DNA of 64,000 nt from Amylibacter marinus (GTDB taxonomy: Bacteria; Pseudomonadota; Alphaproteobacteria; Rhodobacterales; Rhodobacteraceae). Position 1 is the first letter of the stretch. Every line of letters begins with the position of its first letter. The notes beneath the pieces were generated by a model. It worked only from the letters and a program-made list of their open reading frames with translations, did no database searches and was not told the DNA's origin. Made by a program: the position numbers and the translations under genes. Shown one piece after another: positions 1 to 9,712 of this stretch. Location: positions 274,645 to 338,644 of the forward strand of contig NZ_BSNN01000008.1 in assembly GCF_030160015.1 (NCBI RefSeq). Reading direction: 5' to 3'.

Positions 1-1
1 T

Positions 2-1255
2 GCCAACCCGCGCATTCACACCTTTATTGGCACCAGCCCTCAGCATCGGGCGATCCCAAACTTGACCAAGGATCAAATGATCGAGCGCATTCACGACACC
101 GTCAGCCATGCGCGCAACCTATGCCCAAATATCCAGTGGTCCCCCATGGATGCCACCCGTACCGAGGATGATTACCTATGCCGTACGGTGGAAACCGCCA
201 TCAAGGCCGGTGCCACCACCATCAACATCCCCGATACCGTGGGCTATACCGCCCCTGCCGAAAGTGCCGATATTATCCGCATGTTGTTAGAGCGTGTACC
301 CGGTGCCGACGAGATCATTTTTGCCACCCATTGTCACAATGACCTTGGCATGGCCACCGCCAATTCATTGGCGGCTGTGGCCGGTGGTGCGCGTCAAATC
401 GAATGTACCATCAATGGCCTAGGCGAGCGCGCCGGCAACACCGCCCTAGAAGAGGTGGTGATGGCCCTGCGCGTGCGCAATGACATCATGCCCTATGAAA
501 CCCGTGTGGATGCAACCAAGCTGATGAACATCAGCCGCCGTGTCGCCACCGTATCAGGCTTTCAGGTGCAATATAACAAGGCGATCGTCGGCAAAAACGC
601 ATTTGCGCATGAAAGCGGCATTCACCAAGATGGCATGTTAAAATCCGCAGATACATTTGAAATCATGCGCCCCGAGGACATTGGCCTAACCGAAACCAAT
701 CTGGTGATGGGCAAACATTCTGGCCGTGCGGCTCTGCGTTCTAAGCTGGCGGATTTGGGGTTTGATCTGGGCGACAACCAGCTAAAGGATGTTTTCGTGC
801 GATTCAAGGAATTGGCTGATCGCAAGAAAGAAGTTTATGATGACGATCTAATTGCCTTGGTTTCTGACGAAGGCACAAATGCCATGCACGATCATTTGCA
901 GGTGGAGAAACTGAGAGTAGTGTGTGGCACCGATGGCCCGCAATCAGCCGAACTTACCCTCAGCATTGATGGTGTGGATCACCAGACAAAGGCGACCGGC
1001 GATGGGCCGGTGGATGCGGTATTTAATGCTGTTAAGGCGCTGTTCCCCCATAGCGCGCATCTGCAATTGTACCAAGTAAGTGCCGTAACCGAGGGCACAG
1101 ACGCACAGGCCACGGTATCGGTACGCATGGAAGAGGCGGGCAAAATTGTCACCGGCCAGTCCGCAGATACCGACACAGTTGTGGCCAGCGCTAAGGCCTA
1201 TGTGAACGCTTTGAACAAGTTGTTGTTGCGGCGTGAAAAGAACGCCCCTGAATAG
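2..1255 (+). CDS. leuA: 2-isopropylmalate synthase, 5'-truncated by window edge
   Basis: Condenses acetyl-CoA with 2-ketoisovalerate, the first committed step of leucine synthesis. The reading frame is already open at base 2 and reads RIHTFIGTSP before any start codon, so the N-terminal part, including the DTTLRDGEQ region, lies left of the window. The visible part keeps the metal-binding HCHNDLG motif (bases 329-349), NxxGERAGN and the flexible subdomain with HESGIHQDG. The C-terminal regulatory domain with GDGPVDAV is also present, so leucine feedback control is expected. The order leuA then mreB is common in Rhodobacterales. Homocitrate or citramalate synthase are relatives, but the LeuA-type C-terminal domain argues for LeuA. 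Confidence 0.95.
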   Translation, partial: ANPRIHTFIGTSPQHRAIPNLTKDQMIERIHDTVSHARNLCPNIQWSPMDATRTEDDYLCRTVETAIKAGATTINIPDTVGYTAPAESADIIRMLLERVPGADEIIFATHCHNDLGMATANSLAAVAGGARQIECTINGLGERAGNTALEEVVMALRVRNDIMPYETRVDATKLMNISRRVATVSGFQVQYNKAIVGKNAFAHESGIHQDGMLKSADTFEIMRPEDIGLTETNLVMGKHSGRAALRSKLADLGFDLGDNQLKDVFVRFKELADRKKEVYDDDLIALVSDEGTNAMHDHLQVEKLRVVCGTDGPQSAELTLSIDGVDHQTKATGDGPVDAVFNAVKALFPHSAHLQLYQVSAVTEGTDAQATVSVRMEEAGKIVTGQSADTDTVVASAKAYVNALNKLLLRREKNAPE

Positions 1256-1261
1256 GATAGC

Positions 1262-1295
1262 GGGCGGATCTACACAGCGGATCCGCCCCATTTTT
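1262..1295 (+). terminator. Rho-independent terminator of leuA
   Basis: A perfect 9-bp stem (GGGCGGATC, 1262-1270, with GATCCGCCC, 1280-1288) and a 9-base loop are followed by CATTTTT. It lies 6 bases after the leuA stop and separates leuA from the mre operon. Confidence 0.85.
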
Positions 1296-1380
1296 GCCTT
1301 AGTTTCAGCGTGATTGCGCCGAAACTACCAAATTTAGACATTGGCACGGCTGTGCGGCGTAGTCTTTGCTTTTCATATGA

Positions 1381-2481
<1,101 letters not shown>

Positions 2482-2515
2482 GGCCCACGCTCAGTTTTGG
2501 CCCAAGGGATAAATC

Positions 2516-3412
2516 TTGGCACGTAACGACAGCAGTGATGTACAGTTTCTTAAAATGCTCGGCCGATTAGGCTTGGGCATTTTTTTGCTGATTTGTTTCG
2601 CGCTGTTTATGCTATGGCGGATTGATAATCCGCGCGCAGAGCGATTGCGCATGGCGGTGGTTGATCGATTTGTTCCCAATATGGATCCTTTGATGGCGCC
2701 GGTGAACAAGCTGTCGCAGATGGGGCGCGATTTTCAATCATATGAGCGAATCTATAGCCAGAACCAAGAGTTGCGCCGCGAATTACAGCGTATGAAATCA
2801 TGGCGCGAAGCCGCCATTCAGCTAGAGCAAGAAAATGCCCGCCTGTTGGATTTGAATAAGGTAAAGCTAAGCCCGAAGTTAAGTTCGGTATCTGGCAAGG
2901 TGATCACCGACAGCGGTAGCCGGTTCCGTCAATCTGCGCTGATCAATTTGGGCCGCGAGGATGGCATGACAGAGGGTTGGGCCGCGATGGACGGGCTTGG
3001 CTTGGTTGGGCGGATTGTGGCCGTCGGCGAAAAATCATCTCGCGTGGTATTTGTCAGTGACACCTCTAGTAATATTCCGATATTGATCAAACCCTCGAAT
3101 CACCGTGCGATACTAGCAGGCGACAACACATTACAGCCGCCGCTGAAGTTCGTGGAAAGTATTGCGCAAATTCAGCCCGGAGATCGGATCATCACCTCAG
3201 GAGATGGCGGGGTTTTCCCCTCGGATCTGCTGGTTGGGCAGGTGGTTTTGGGGGCAGATGGGCAACTGCGCACGCAACTGGCCGCAGATTTCCGCAGGCT
3301 TGATCTGCTGCGTGTTATCCGCTTTGCGCCCAGTGCGCCGATCACCGAGCCTGACCGCCTGATTGGGCCGGTATTGCCCAAGGATTTTGATCAGGAGGCG
3401 GTAGATGGATAA
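2516..3412 (+). CDS. mreC: Rod shape-determining protein MreC
   Basis: Periplasmic scaffold of the elongasome that links MreB/MreD to PBP2 and RodA. A single N-terminal membrane segment (about residues 15-36) is followed by a coiled coil (about 75-110, rich in Q, E, L and R) and the beta-rich MreC domain. The start is a TTG at 2516, chosen because AAGGGA sits 6 bases upstream and because it gives the full membrane anchor. The 3' end overlaps mreD by 8 bases, which suggests translational coupling. Confidence 0.94.
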   Translation: MARNDSSDVQFLKMLGRLGLGIFLLICFALFMLWRIDNPRAERLRMAVVDRFVPNMDPLMAPVNKLSQMGRDFQSYERIYSQNQELRRELQRMKSWREAAIQLEQENARLLDLNKVKLSPKLSSVSGKVITDSGSRFRQSALINLGREDGMTEGWAAMDGLGLVGRIVAVGEKSSRVVFVSDTSSNIPILIKPSNHRAILAGDNTLQPPLKFVESIAQIQPGDRIITSGDGGVFPSDLLVGQVVLGADGQLRTQLAADFRRLDLLRVIRFAPSAPITEPDRLIGPVLPKDFDQEAVDG

Positions 3413-3944
3413 GGCATCTCCCCTGCGTATTGCCAGCATGCGCTTGTTATTCATTGGGTTGTGTTTCATGGTTATTTTCATGCAGTTGATCCCAATATCA
3501 ATGACGCCGCAATCGATCGTTTGGCCTGATGTGATCCTATTGGCGGCATTGGCGCTCGTTATCCGTCGCCCCAGCTATGTTCCCTTTTGGGCCTTGGGGA
3601 TTGTTTTTTTGCTCTGTGATTTCTTGCTGTCGCGGCCATTGGGGTTGAACAGCTTTCTCGGATTGATTGTCAGTGAAATGGTGCGGCGCAATCGCGCAGC
3701 CTTTCGAGAGATGGTTTTTCTCGTCGAATGGGCCAGTGTTGCTGGTCTGTTGCTTGGCGCGGCAATTGCCAAAGAGGCGCTGTTGTTTTTGACATTTTCC
3801 GATGTCACCCCGTGGTTTGATTGGCTGATACAGCTGGGTGTTTCTATCCTGTGCTACCCGCTGATGGTGATCACAGTATCGACCCTATTTTGGGCATGGA
3901 AATCACAGCCACCCATCTCCAAGGTCTTTGGGCGCGCCACATGA
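3405..3944 (+). CDS. mreD: Rod shape-determining protein MreD
   Basis: Small integral membrane partner of MreC, 179 residues with about five hydrophobic spans. The MreD family is poorly conserved in sequence, so the call rests mainly on size, hydrophobicity and the invariant position between mreC and mrdA. PDVILLAALALVIRRP in the second span is typical. The start overlaps the end of mreC, and the stop (TGA 3942-3944) overlaps the ATG of mrdA, so translation through the operon is probably coupled. Confidence 0.9.
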   Translation: MDKASPLRIASMRLLFIGLCFMVIFMQLIPISMTPQSIVWPDVILLAALALVIRRPSYVPFWALGIVFLLCDFLLSRPLGLNSFLGLIVSEMVRRNRAAFREMVFLVEWASVAGLLLGAAIAKEALLFLTFSDVTPWFDWLIQLGVSILCYPLMVITVSTLFWAWKSQPPISKVFGRAT

Positions 3945-5836
3945 AGCACAAAAAATCACCAACGGACAAGGATTTCACCAGCCGCATCAGCCGGCGCGCG
4001 CTATTGTTGGGCTCGGGTCAGCTGGGCTTGGCGGGGGTTTTGGGTTGGCGGATGCATCAGTTGGGTGTGAAACAGGCCGACCAATTCCGCCTGTTGGCGG
4101 AAGAGAACCGCGTGAATATTCGTCTACAGCCCCCGGCGCGGGGATTGATTTATGATCGCTCAGGCAATCCGCTGACCCTAAACCGTCAGGTTTACACCAT
4201 CGAGATTGTACGCGAACAGGCCGATGACCCAGAAGAGGTCTTGCGCCGCCTAGCACAGCTGATCCCCCTGCCCGACAGCCAAATCCAAAACGTTCTTGCG
4301 GAAATGGCCCGTAGGCGAGCCTTTGTGCCCGTAACGGTTGCTACGGGGCTGGAATGGGAACATATCGCCGCCGTATCTGCCAATTCTCCGGTTTTACCGG
4401 GCATCACGCCACAGTTGGGCCTGAATCGCCAGTACCCGCGAGGGGCCGATTTTTCTCATGTGGTGGGCTATGTGGGACCGGTATCTGATTATGACCTGAG
4501 CCAGACCAATGACAAGGATCCGCTGTTGCTGATCCCAAGGTTCCAAATTGGCAAAAACGGCATCGAGGCCAAGATCGAGCAAACGCTGCGCGGCAAGGCA
4601 GGCCTTAAGCGTATCGAGGTGAATTCCGTTGGCCGGGTGATGCGCGAATTAGATGCGCAGGCCAGCACACCGGGCACCAATGTTCAGCTAACCGTAGATG
4701 CCGAATTACAGCGCTTTGCCTTAGAAAAGCTACAGGGCCAAAGTGCGGCCGCCGTGGTGATGGATGTAAACAATGGCGATATTCTGGCTCTTGCCAGCGC
4801 ACCTACCTTTGATCCAAATAAGTTTGTCGATGGGATTTCTGTGCCTGATTGGAATGCACTGAATGGGAACAAATACCGTCCGCTGGCGAATAAAACCGTA
4901 CAGGGCACCTATCCCCCTGGATCAACGTTTAAGATGGTTGTGGGGCTGGCAGGATTACATTTTGGGCTGATCAACGAACGCGAGCGGGTTTATTGCCCGG
5001 GCCATATGGAAATTTCTGGTCGGCGGTTTCATTGTTGGCGTCGTGGTGGTCATGGCAATGTGAATCTGCGCGAGGCCTTGCGCGGATCGTGTGATGTGTA
5101 TTTCTACGAGCTGGCCTTGCGCATTGGAATCGAGCGGATATCACAGGTGGCGCGGACATTAGGGGTGGGTATTCGCCCCGATATTCCCCTGCCTGCGGTG
5201 CGCGAGGGGCTGGCCCCCACCAAAGATTGGAAAAAGCGTGTCAAGCAGGAGGATTGGCTGATTGGGGATACCGCCAATTCCGGCATTGGTCAGGGATTTG
5301 TTTTGGCCTCACCTATTCAGCTGGCGATTATGACAGCGCGCTTGGCCAGTGGCACCCAGATAGAGCCGCGCCTTGTAAACATGTTTGATGACAAGCTGGA
5401 ACCGGTAAGGGGTGCTGAGAAATTGGAATTTGATCCGCGGCATTTGGATATGGTGCGCGCAGGCATGTATGATGTAACCAACCACACCCGTGGCACCGCC
5501 TATCGTTCCCGCCTTAAGGATACGGTAATGGCCGGCAAAACCGGCACCACACAGGTGCGTGCCATTTCCAAGCGCGAGCGCGAGCAAGGCATTATCAAAA
5601 ACAAAGACCGCAAATGGGAATGGCGCGATCATGCGCTGTTTGTGGGCTATGCGCCTTTTGATAATCCGCGCTATTCTGTGGCGGTGATTGTCGAACATGG
5701 GGGGGGTGGTTCAGCCGCCGCCGCACCCATTGCCAAACTGGTGATGGAGAAGGCAATAGAGTTGGGCCAGAGCGGCTATGGGCCCTTGCCCAGCCAAAAG
5801 CGCAATGACCTGCGCCTTCGCGAGGAGCCTACGTGA
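3941..5836 (+). CDS. mrdA: Penicillin-binding protein 2 (elongasome transpeptidase)
   Basis: Class B PBP that cross-links peptidoglycan during elongation, anchored in the inner membrane with a periplasmic catalytic domain. The 631 residues show one membrane segment (about 20-40), the PBP dimerisation domain starting at RGLIYDRSGNPL, and the three transpeptidase motifs: S328-T-F-K331, S383-C-D385 and K533-T-G. Their spacing is close to that of Escherichia coli PBP2. An open frame extends upstream to 3821 inside mreD, but the ATG at 3941 overlapping the mreD stop (ATGA) is the sensible start. rodA overlaps the 3' end. Confidence 0.96.
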   Translation: MKHKKSPTDKDFTSRISRRALLLGSGQLGLAGVLGWRMHQLGVKQADQFRLLAEENRVNIRLQPPARGLIYDRSGNPLTLNRQVYTIEIVREQADDPEEVLRRLAQLIPLPDSQIQNVLAEMARRRAFVPVTVATGLEWEHIAAVSANSPVLPGITPQLGLNRQYPRGADFSHVVGYVGPVSDYDLSQTNDKDPLLLIPRFQIGKNGIEAKIEQTLRGKAGLKRIEVNSVGRVMRELDAQASTPGTNVQLTVDAELQRFALEKLQGQSAAAVVMDVNNGDILALASAPTFDPNKFVDGISVPDWNALNGNKYRPLANKTVQGTYPPGSTFKMVVGLAGLHFGLINERERVYCPGHMEISGRRFHCWRRGGHGNVNLREALRGSCDVYFYELALRIGIERISQVARTLGVGIRPDIPLPAVREGLAPTKDWKKRVKQEDWLIGDTANSGIGQGFVLASPIQLAIMTARLASGTQIEPRLVNMFDDKLEPVRGAEKLEFDPRHLDMVRAGMYDVTNHTRGTAYRSRLKDTVMAGKTGTTQVRAISKREREQGIIKNKDRKWEWRDHALFVGYAPFDNPRYSVAVIVEHGGGGSAAAAPIAKLVMEKAIELGQSGYGPLPSQKRNDLRLREEPT

Positions 5837-6972
5837 CCTATCTGATCAACTCCATTCAGCGGGTACCACAGGGATTTCGCAAAGTATTGTATTTTCACTG
5901 GCCGTTGGCGCTATTGCTAACGGCGGTTAGCAGTGCGGGCTTTTTGATGCTGTATTCGGTATCTGGCGGGGATTTTTCACGCTGGGCAGAGCCGCAGCTG
6001 ACGCGCTTTGTCATGGGATTTATCCTGATGATAATTGTGGCGTTTATCCCGATAAAATTTTGGCGCAACATGTCAGTTGCGGCCTATATCGGCGGGGTGG
6101 TTCTGCTGGTTTTTGTGGAAATGTTTGGCGCGGTGGGCATGGGGGCCCAGCGCTGGATTGACCTGGGGTTCATGCGCCTTCAGCCCTCTGAATTGATGAA
6201 GGTTGCCTTGGTGATGATCTTGGCGCTGTATTATGATTGGTTAGACGAGGATCAGGTATCCAAACCCCAGTGGCTCATCCCGCCCCTGTTTTTAACAGCC
6301 CTGCCAATGGCATTGGTTCTGAATCAGCCTGATCTGGGCACCGCGATCCTTTTGGCCGGTGGTGCAGGGGTTGTGATGTTGTTGGCGGGGGTTAGCCTTT
6401 GGTATTTTGCCGCTGCGGGGTCATCGATCATTGCGATGGTTGGGGCGATTTTGCAATCGCGCGGTACCGAGTATCAAATCCTAAAAGATTACCAGTATCG
6501 CCGTATCGAGACATTTTTGGATCCTGCATCGGATCCTTTGGGGGCTGGGTATCACATAACCCAGTCAAAGATCGCCCTTGGGTCGGGCGGGTTTTCCGGC
6601 AAGGGTTATATGCAGGGCACCCAGAGCCGCCTGAACTTTCTACCTGAGAAGCATACGGATTTTATTTTCACCACCCTTGCCGAGGAGTTTGGCTTTGTTG
6701 GCGGAATCACGTTATTGGGGCTATATATTCTGATAATTGTCTGCTGTTTCCTAACCGCAGTGCAAAATAGAAATCGCTATGCGGCGTTGCTAACCTATGG
6801 GGTGGCGGCCACATTTTTCTTCTATTTTGCCGTTAATATGCTGATGGTGATGGGCATGGCCCCCGTGGTGGGTGTGCCATTGCCATTGGTCAGCTATGGT
6901 GGTTCTGCAATGCTGGTTTTGTTGGGGGCCTTTGGGCTGGTTCAATCTGCGCATATTCATAGGGCCAGATAA
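5833..6972 (+). CDS. rodA: Rod shape-determining protein RodA (SEDS glycosyltransferase)
   Basis: SEDS-family peptidoglycan polymerase that works with PBP2. The 379 residues form about ten membrane spans. The large periplasmic loop carries KHTDFIFTTLAEEFGFVGG, whose aspartate (about D276) corresponds to the essential SEDS aspartate, and the last loop has VGVPLPLVSYGGSAM. Translation starts at a GTG (5833) overlapping the mrdA stop (GTGA). FtsW is the close relative, but the mrdA neighbour and mre context indicate RodA. Confidence 0.96.
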   Translation: MTYLINSIQRVPQGFRKVLYFHWPLALLLTAVSSAGFLMLYSVSGGDFSRWAEPQLTRFVMGFILMIIVAFIPIKFWRNMSVAAYIGGVVLLVFVEMFGAVGMGAQRWIDLGFMRLQPSELMKVALVMILALYYDWLDEDQVSKPQWLIPPLFLTALPMALVLNQPDLGTAILLAGGAGVVMLLAGVSLWYFAAAGSSIIAMVGAILQSRGTEYQILKDYQYRRIETFLDPASDPLGAGYHITQSKIALGSGGFSGKGYMQGTQSRLNFLPEKHTDFIFTTLAEEFGFVGGITLLGLYILIIVCCFLTAVQNRNRYAALLTYGVAATFFFYFAVNMLMVMGMAPVVGVPLPLVSYGGSAMLVLLGAFGLVQSAHIHRAR

Positions 6973-7919
6973 TGACCGGTGTCCTATATGCGGGGCGCTC
7001 GGCGCAGTGGGAAACCTATCGGGGGTTGTTGGCTGAACCTCTTAGCGCATTGCGCCCTGACCTTTCGTTGATAAACATGAGCGATGGTCAGGTTTCAGCA
7101 CCAGAGGATGTGGAATACATCCTTTATGCGCCAGATGGGCCCTTGGTTGATTTTGCACCATTCATAAATACCAAGCTGGTGCAGAGCCTTTGGGCAGGGG
7201 TTGAACGGGTGGTGGGTAACCCCAGCCTCAACCAGCCATTGGCCCGCATGGTAGAGGATGGTTTGCGTCTGGGCATGGCCGATTATGTGATGGGCCATGT
7301 GATGCGCCATCATCTGGACAGCGATTATTTTGCACAGGCCGCGGCGGGCACGTGGGATCCCCACCGTGTCCCCCCCCTAGCCCGAGATCGCAGGGTCGGT
7401 ATTTTGGGGCTGGGTGCGCTAGGCGGTTTCGTCGGCCAAAAACTGGCGCAATACGGGTTTAACGTAGCTGGTTGGTCACGCAGCGCCAAAAACCTGACAG
7501 GAATTACCAGTTATCACGGGGATGCGGGGCTGGATCAACTCATACGCCAAAGCGAGATAGTGGTTTTGCTGTTGCCCCGTACCGCGGCTACCGAGAATAT
7601 CATAGACGCCGCGCGTCTGGCGCAAATGCCGCGCGGAGCGGCCATCATCAACCCCGGGCGAGGCCAGTTGATAAATGATGCGGATTTGCTTGCGGCGCTG
7701 AATTCTGGGCATATATCGGGGGCCACGTTAGATGTGTTTAGAACCGAGCCATTGCCCGCCCAGCACCCCTATTGGGCGCATCCCAATGTTCTGGTGACCT
7801 CGCATATCGCCAGCGTAACCCGCCCAGAACATGCCGCAGAGGTTATTTTGGATAACATAGCGCGTAGCCTAGAGGGGCGAGAAATTCTAAATCTGGTTGA
7901 TCGCGATGCAGGGTATTAA
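6972..7919 (+). CDS. Glyoxylate/hydroxypyruvate reductase, GhrA-like
   Basis: D-isomer-specific 2-hydroxyacid dehydrogenase of 315 residues, expected to reduce glyoxylate and/or hydroxypyruvate with NAD(P)H in the cytoplasm. The Rossmann motif GILGLGALGG lies at 143-152, with the catalytic triad R230 (NPGRG), E259 (FRTEP) and H278 (TSHIA). The C-terminus VDRDAGY resembles the E. coli GhrA ending VDRARGY. Its ATG overlaps the rodA stop by one base (TAATG), so it is probably translated with the shape operon although no functional link is known. The exact substrate cannot be read from sequence. Confidence 0.88.
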   Translation: MTGVLYAGRSAQWETYRGLLAEPLSALRPDLSLINMSDGQVSAPEDVEYILYAPDGPLVDFAPFINTKLVQSLWAGVERVVGNPSLNQPLARMVEDGLRLGMADYVMGHVMRHHLDSDYFAQAAAGTWDPHRVPPLARDRRVGILGLGALGGFVGQKLAQYGFNVAGWSRSAKNLTGITSYHGDAGLDQLIRQSEIVVLLLPRTAATENIIDAARLAQMPRGAAIINPGRGQLINDADLLAALNSGHISGATLDVFRTEPLPAQHPYWAHPNVLVTSHIASVTRPEHAAEVILDNIARSLEGREILNLVDRDAGY

Positions 7920-8689
7920 TGTAATTTAGGTGGTTTAGCCGGGTTCATTCCTGGTGCATCTGGCGCTGTAGGCGCGATGACCTCGGGTAAATCAAAGCGA
8001 AGCCCCTGTGTGGCCAGCTTGGCACAAATTGGGTCAGAGGCGCGCAAAAACAGCACATCCAATGCCGCCGCTTCGATCCCGCTAAAAGTGATGGCCTCGG
8101 ATATGGCATTGGCGATAGCCGTTTGCGCATCCGGGGCGGCATTCACAAAGGCCAGTGCAGCGTTGCGGGTTTGATTATCATAGGTGATATCCGCTAAATA
8201 GGCAGTATCTGCCAGCCCTGCCATAGCGGCCAATTTCAGATCCAGCGCCACAACGATTTGTTCTGGCACGGATGTGGGGGGGGCGACAGATTCTGGGGTG
8301 GCAGTGGTTTCCGCGGCGCTGGTGATCATGCTGGCCATCCATTCAACCGCATCCGCAGGTAACAGGATAGAAGAGCTGGCCACAGCCAAATTCAGGCCCA
8401 GCCCGATGTTGCGCCCCGCCAGCATTTGTACGATGTTGCGCCCCGATAATCCCACATAAGGCACGGGTTTTTCTGCAAAGGCCGCAAGGCGTTCTTCGCG
8501 GTCAAATATCAGCGCGAAATCTTGGCCCTCGGCGGCAAAGATCTCTGGTGTGGCGCTGGTGTCTGTGGGCTCTTGTGCCAACATCAGGAACAATTCTGCC
8601 TCCATCAAGCGCTCGTAAAAGGCAAGGCGTACAGTTTCGTTACTGGGCTCGGCTTCCATGGCGCTGTGGGCTTTGTCAATCGCGGTCAT
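7916..8689 (-). CDS. SseB N-terminal-domain protein
   Basis: A 257-residue soluble protein. The N-terminal half (about residues 15-125) looks like the SseB N-terminal domain: FYERLMEAELFLML, then FDREERLAAFAE and a YVGLSGR segment. The C-terminal half is alanine-rich and acidic and resembles the SseB C-terminal region in character. SseB was named for enhancing serine sensitivity in E. coli; its biochemical role is unclear. Its last four codon bases overlap the end of the convergent ghrA-like gene. No catalytic motif is visible. Confidence 0.7.
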   Translation of the reverse strand: MTAIDKAHSAMEAEPSNETVRLAFYERLMEAELFLMLAQEPTDTSATPEIFAAEGQDFALIFDREERLAAFAEKPVPYVGLSGRNIVQMLAGRNIGLGLNLAVASSSILLPADAVEWMASMITSAAETTATPESVAPPTSVPEQIVVALDLKLAAMAGLADTAYLADITYDNQTRNAALAFVNAAPDAQTAIANAISEAITFSGIEAAALDVLFLRASDPICAKLATQGLRFDLPEVIAPTAPDAPGMNPAKPPKLH

Positions 8690-8846
8690 CTTTACGAATC
8701 CTAAGTGTTATGCGGCGCAGGGCTGGCAAAGGGTGGCGCGCAAACCGCAGAGTTAGCCCCCAGTATTGCGCCCTACCCCAAGCGGCAAGGAAAAAACATG
8801 CGAAACAGGGTCGCAGTGTACGCCAGCGCGGTGTTTGGCCAACCTA

Positions 8847-9440
8847 TCAGGTATGATCTGGGGCCAAAATTTGGGTAACCTTTGCTTGGATGCGCGGGAT
8901 CACCGCCTGTTCGAACCAGTCATTCTTGGCCAGCCATCGATTATTTCGCGGGCTTGGGTGGGGCAGAACGAAGGTTCCATCGGGTGCCTGAGCCGCCTGT
9001 TTCACCGCATCTGTAACCGAGAGCTTTTTCAGCGCCGGAAGGTGCCATGCGATGGCATAGCGCCCCAACACCAGCGTCAGCTGTACCTGAGTAAGGGTTT
9101 CCATCACATCTGTGCGCCAAGCCTCGGCGCATTCTGTGCGCGGTGGTTTATCGCCCGCGGGTGTTGAGCCTGGAAAGCATAGCGCCATGGGAAAAATTCC
9201 GATGCGGTCATCGTGGTAAAAGGTCTGGCGATCCAGCCCCAGCCATTGGCGCAATCGATCCCCAGAGGGATCATCAAAGGGGCGGCCCTTTTTGTGGGTA
9301 ATGCGCCCTGGCGCCTGACCTGCGATTAGGATTTTTACATCTGGCGAGAGTTTAAATAGAGGTTTGGGGCCAAGCTCTAGTCCAGTGCATAGGGTACAGT
9401 TGTGCATTTTTCTAAACAGCGCTTGTGCCTTGGTTGGCAT
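8847..9440 (-). CDS. Uracil-DNA glycosylase-like protein with 4Fe-4S cysteines
   Basis: A 197-residue protein of the uracil-DNA glycosylase superfamily. Four cysteines at 15, 18, 88 and 104 (C-x2-C, then C-x15-C) match the layout of iron-sulfur family 4/5 enzymes. The glycosylase loops are recognisable as GQAPGR (41-46) followed by PFDDPSGDRLRQWLG and the late HPSPRNNRW motif. Family 4 enzymes have GEAPG and a PFVGxxG loop, so this is a divergent branch; removal of uracil or another base from DNA is inferred and not certain. An AGGGGG ribosome site precedes the ATG. Confidence 0.75.
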   Translation of the reverse strand: MPTKAQALFRKMHNCTLCTGLELGPKPLFKLSPDVKILIAGQAPGRITHKKGRPFDDPSGDRLRQWLGLDRQTFYHDDRIGIFPMALCFPGSTPAGDKPPRTECAEAWRTDVMETLTQVQLTLVLGRYAIAWHLPALKKLSVTDAVKQAAQAPDGTFVLPHPSPRNNRWLAKNDWFEQAVIPRIQAKVTQILAPDHT

Positions 9441-9617
9441 ATGTCCCCCTGAAGATGGCCCAAGTATTGGGGCATTTTAGGGGACGAGCCTGTGCTGTCC
9501 AGTGTCTAGTAGGGATCGTATTGACGCGTGGAATAAACAGACAGGTCAGGCAAATCAGTCAGCGACTGCATCAGACCCATGCCCATGCCGATTAGGAATT
9601 TGTTAATAAAGTTTGCT

Positions 9618-9668
9618 CTGTTACATCTCTGCGACAGGATATTCATTTGGCTGTCGCATATGACTTCT
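9618..9668 (+). promoter_or_regulatory. Tandem Pho-box-like half-sites upstream of ugpB
   Basis: Heptamers resembling the PhoB half-site CTGTCAT recur with an exact 11-base period: CTGTTAC (9618), CTGCGAC (9629), a weak TATTCAT (9640), CTGTCGC (9651) and a degenerate GACTTCT (9662). Three of the five are good. This is the geometry of PhoB sites in alphaproteobacteria and E. coli, and fits phosphate-starvation control of a ugp operon. Confidence 0.65.
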
Positions 9669-9712
9669 AGCCTTTTCCAAGGAATAATCCTCAACCACTT
9701 GGAGAAGACGCT

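Noticed and set aside
3821..3940. Upstream extension of the PBP2 reading frame by 40 codons
   Set aside because: It lies wholly inside mreD in another frame; the ATG at 3941 overlapping the mreD stop gives the normal PBP2 N-terminus and membrane anchor.
8766..9167. 133-codon plus-strand ORF opposite the glycosylase-like gene
   Set aside because: It has no recognisable domain or good ribosome site and lies opposite a clearly coding minus-strand gene; a frame shadow.
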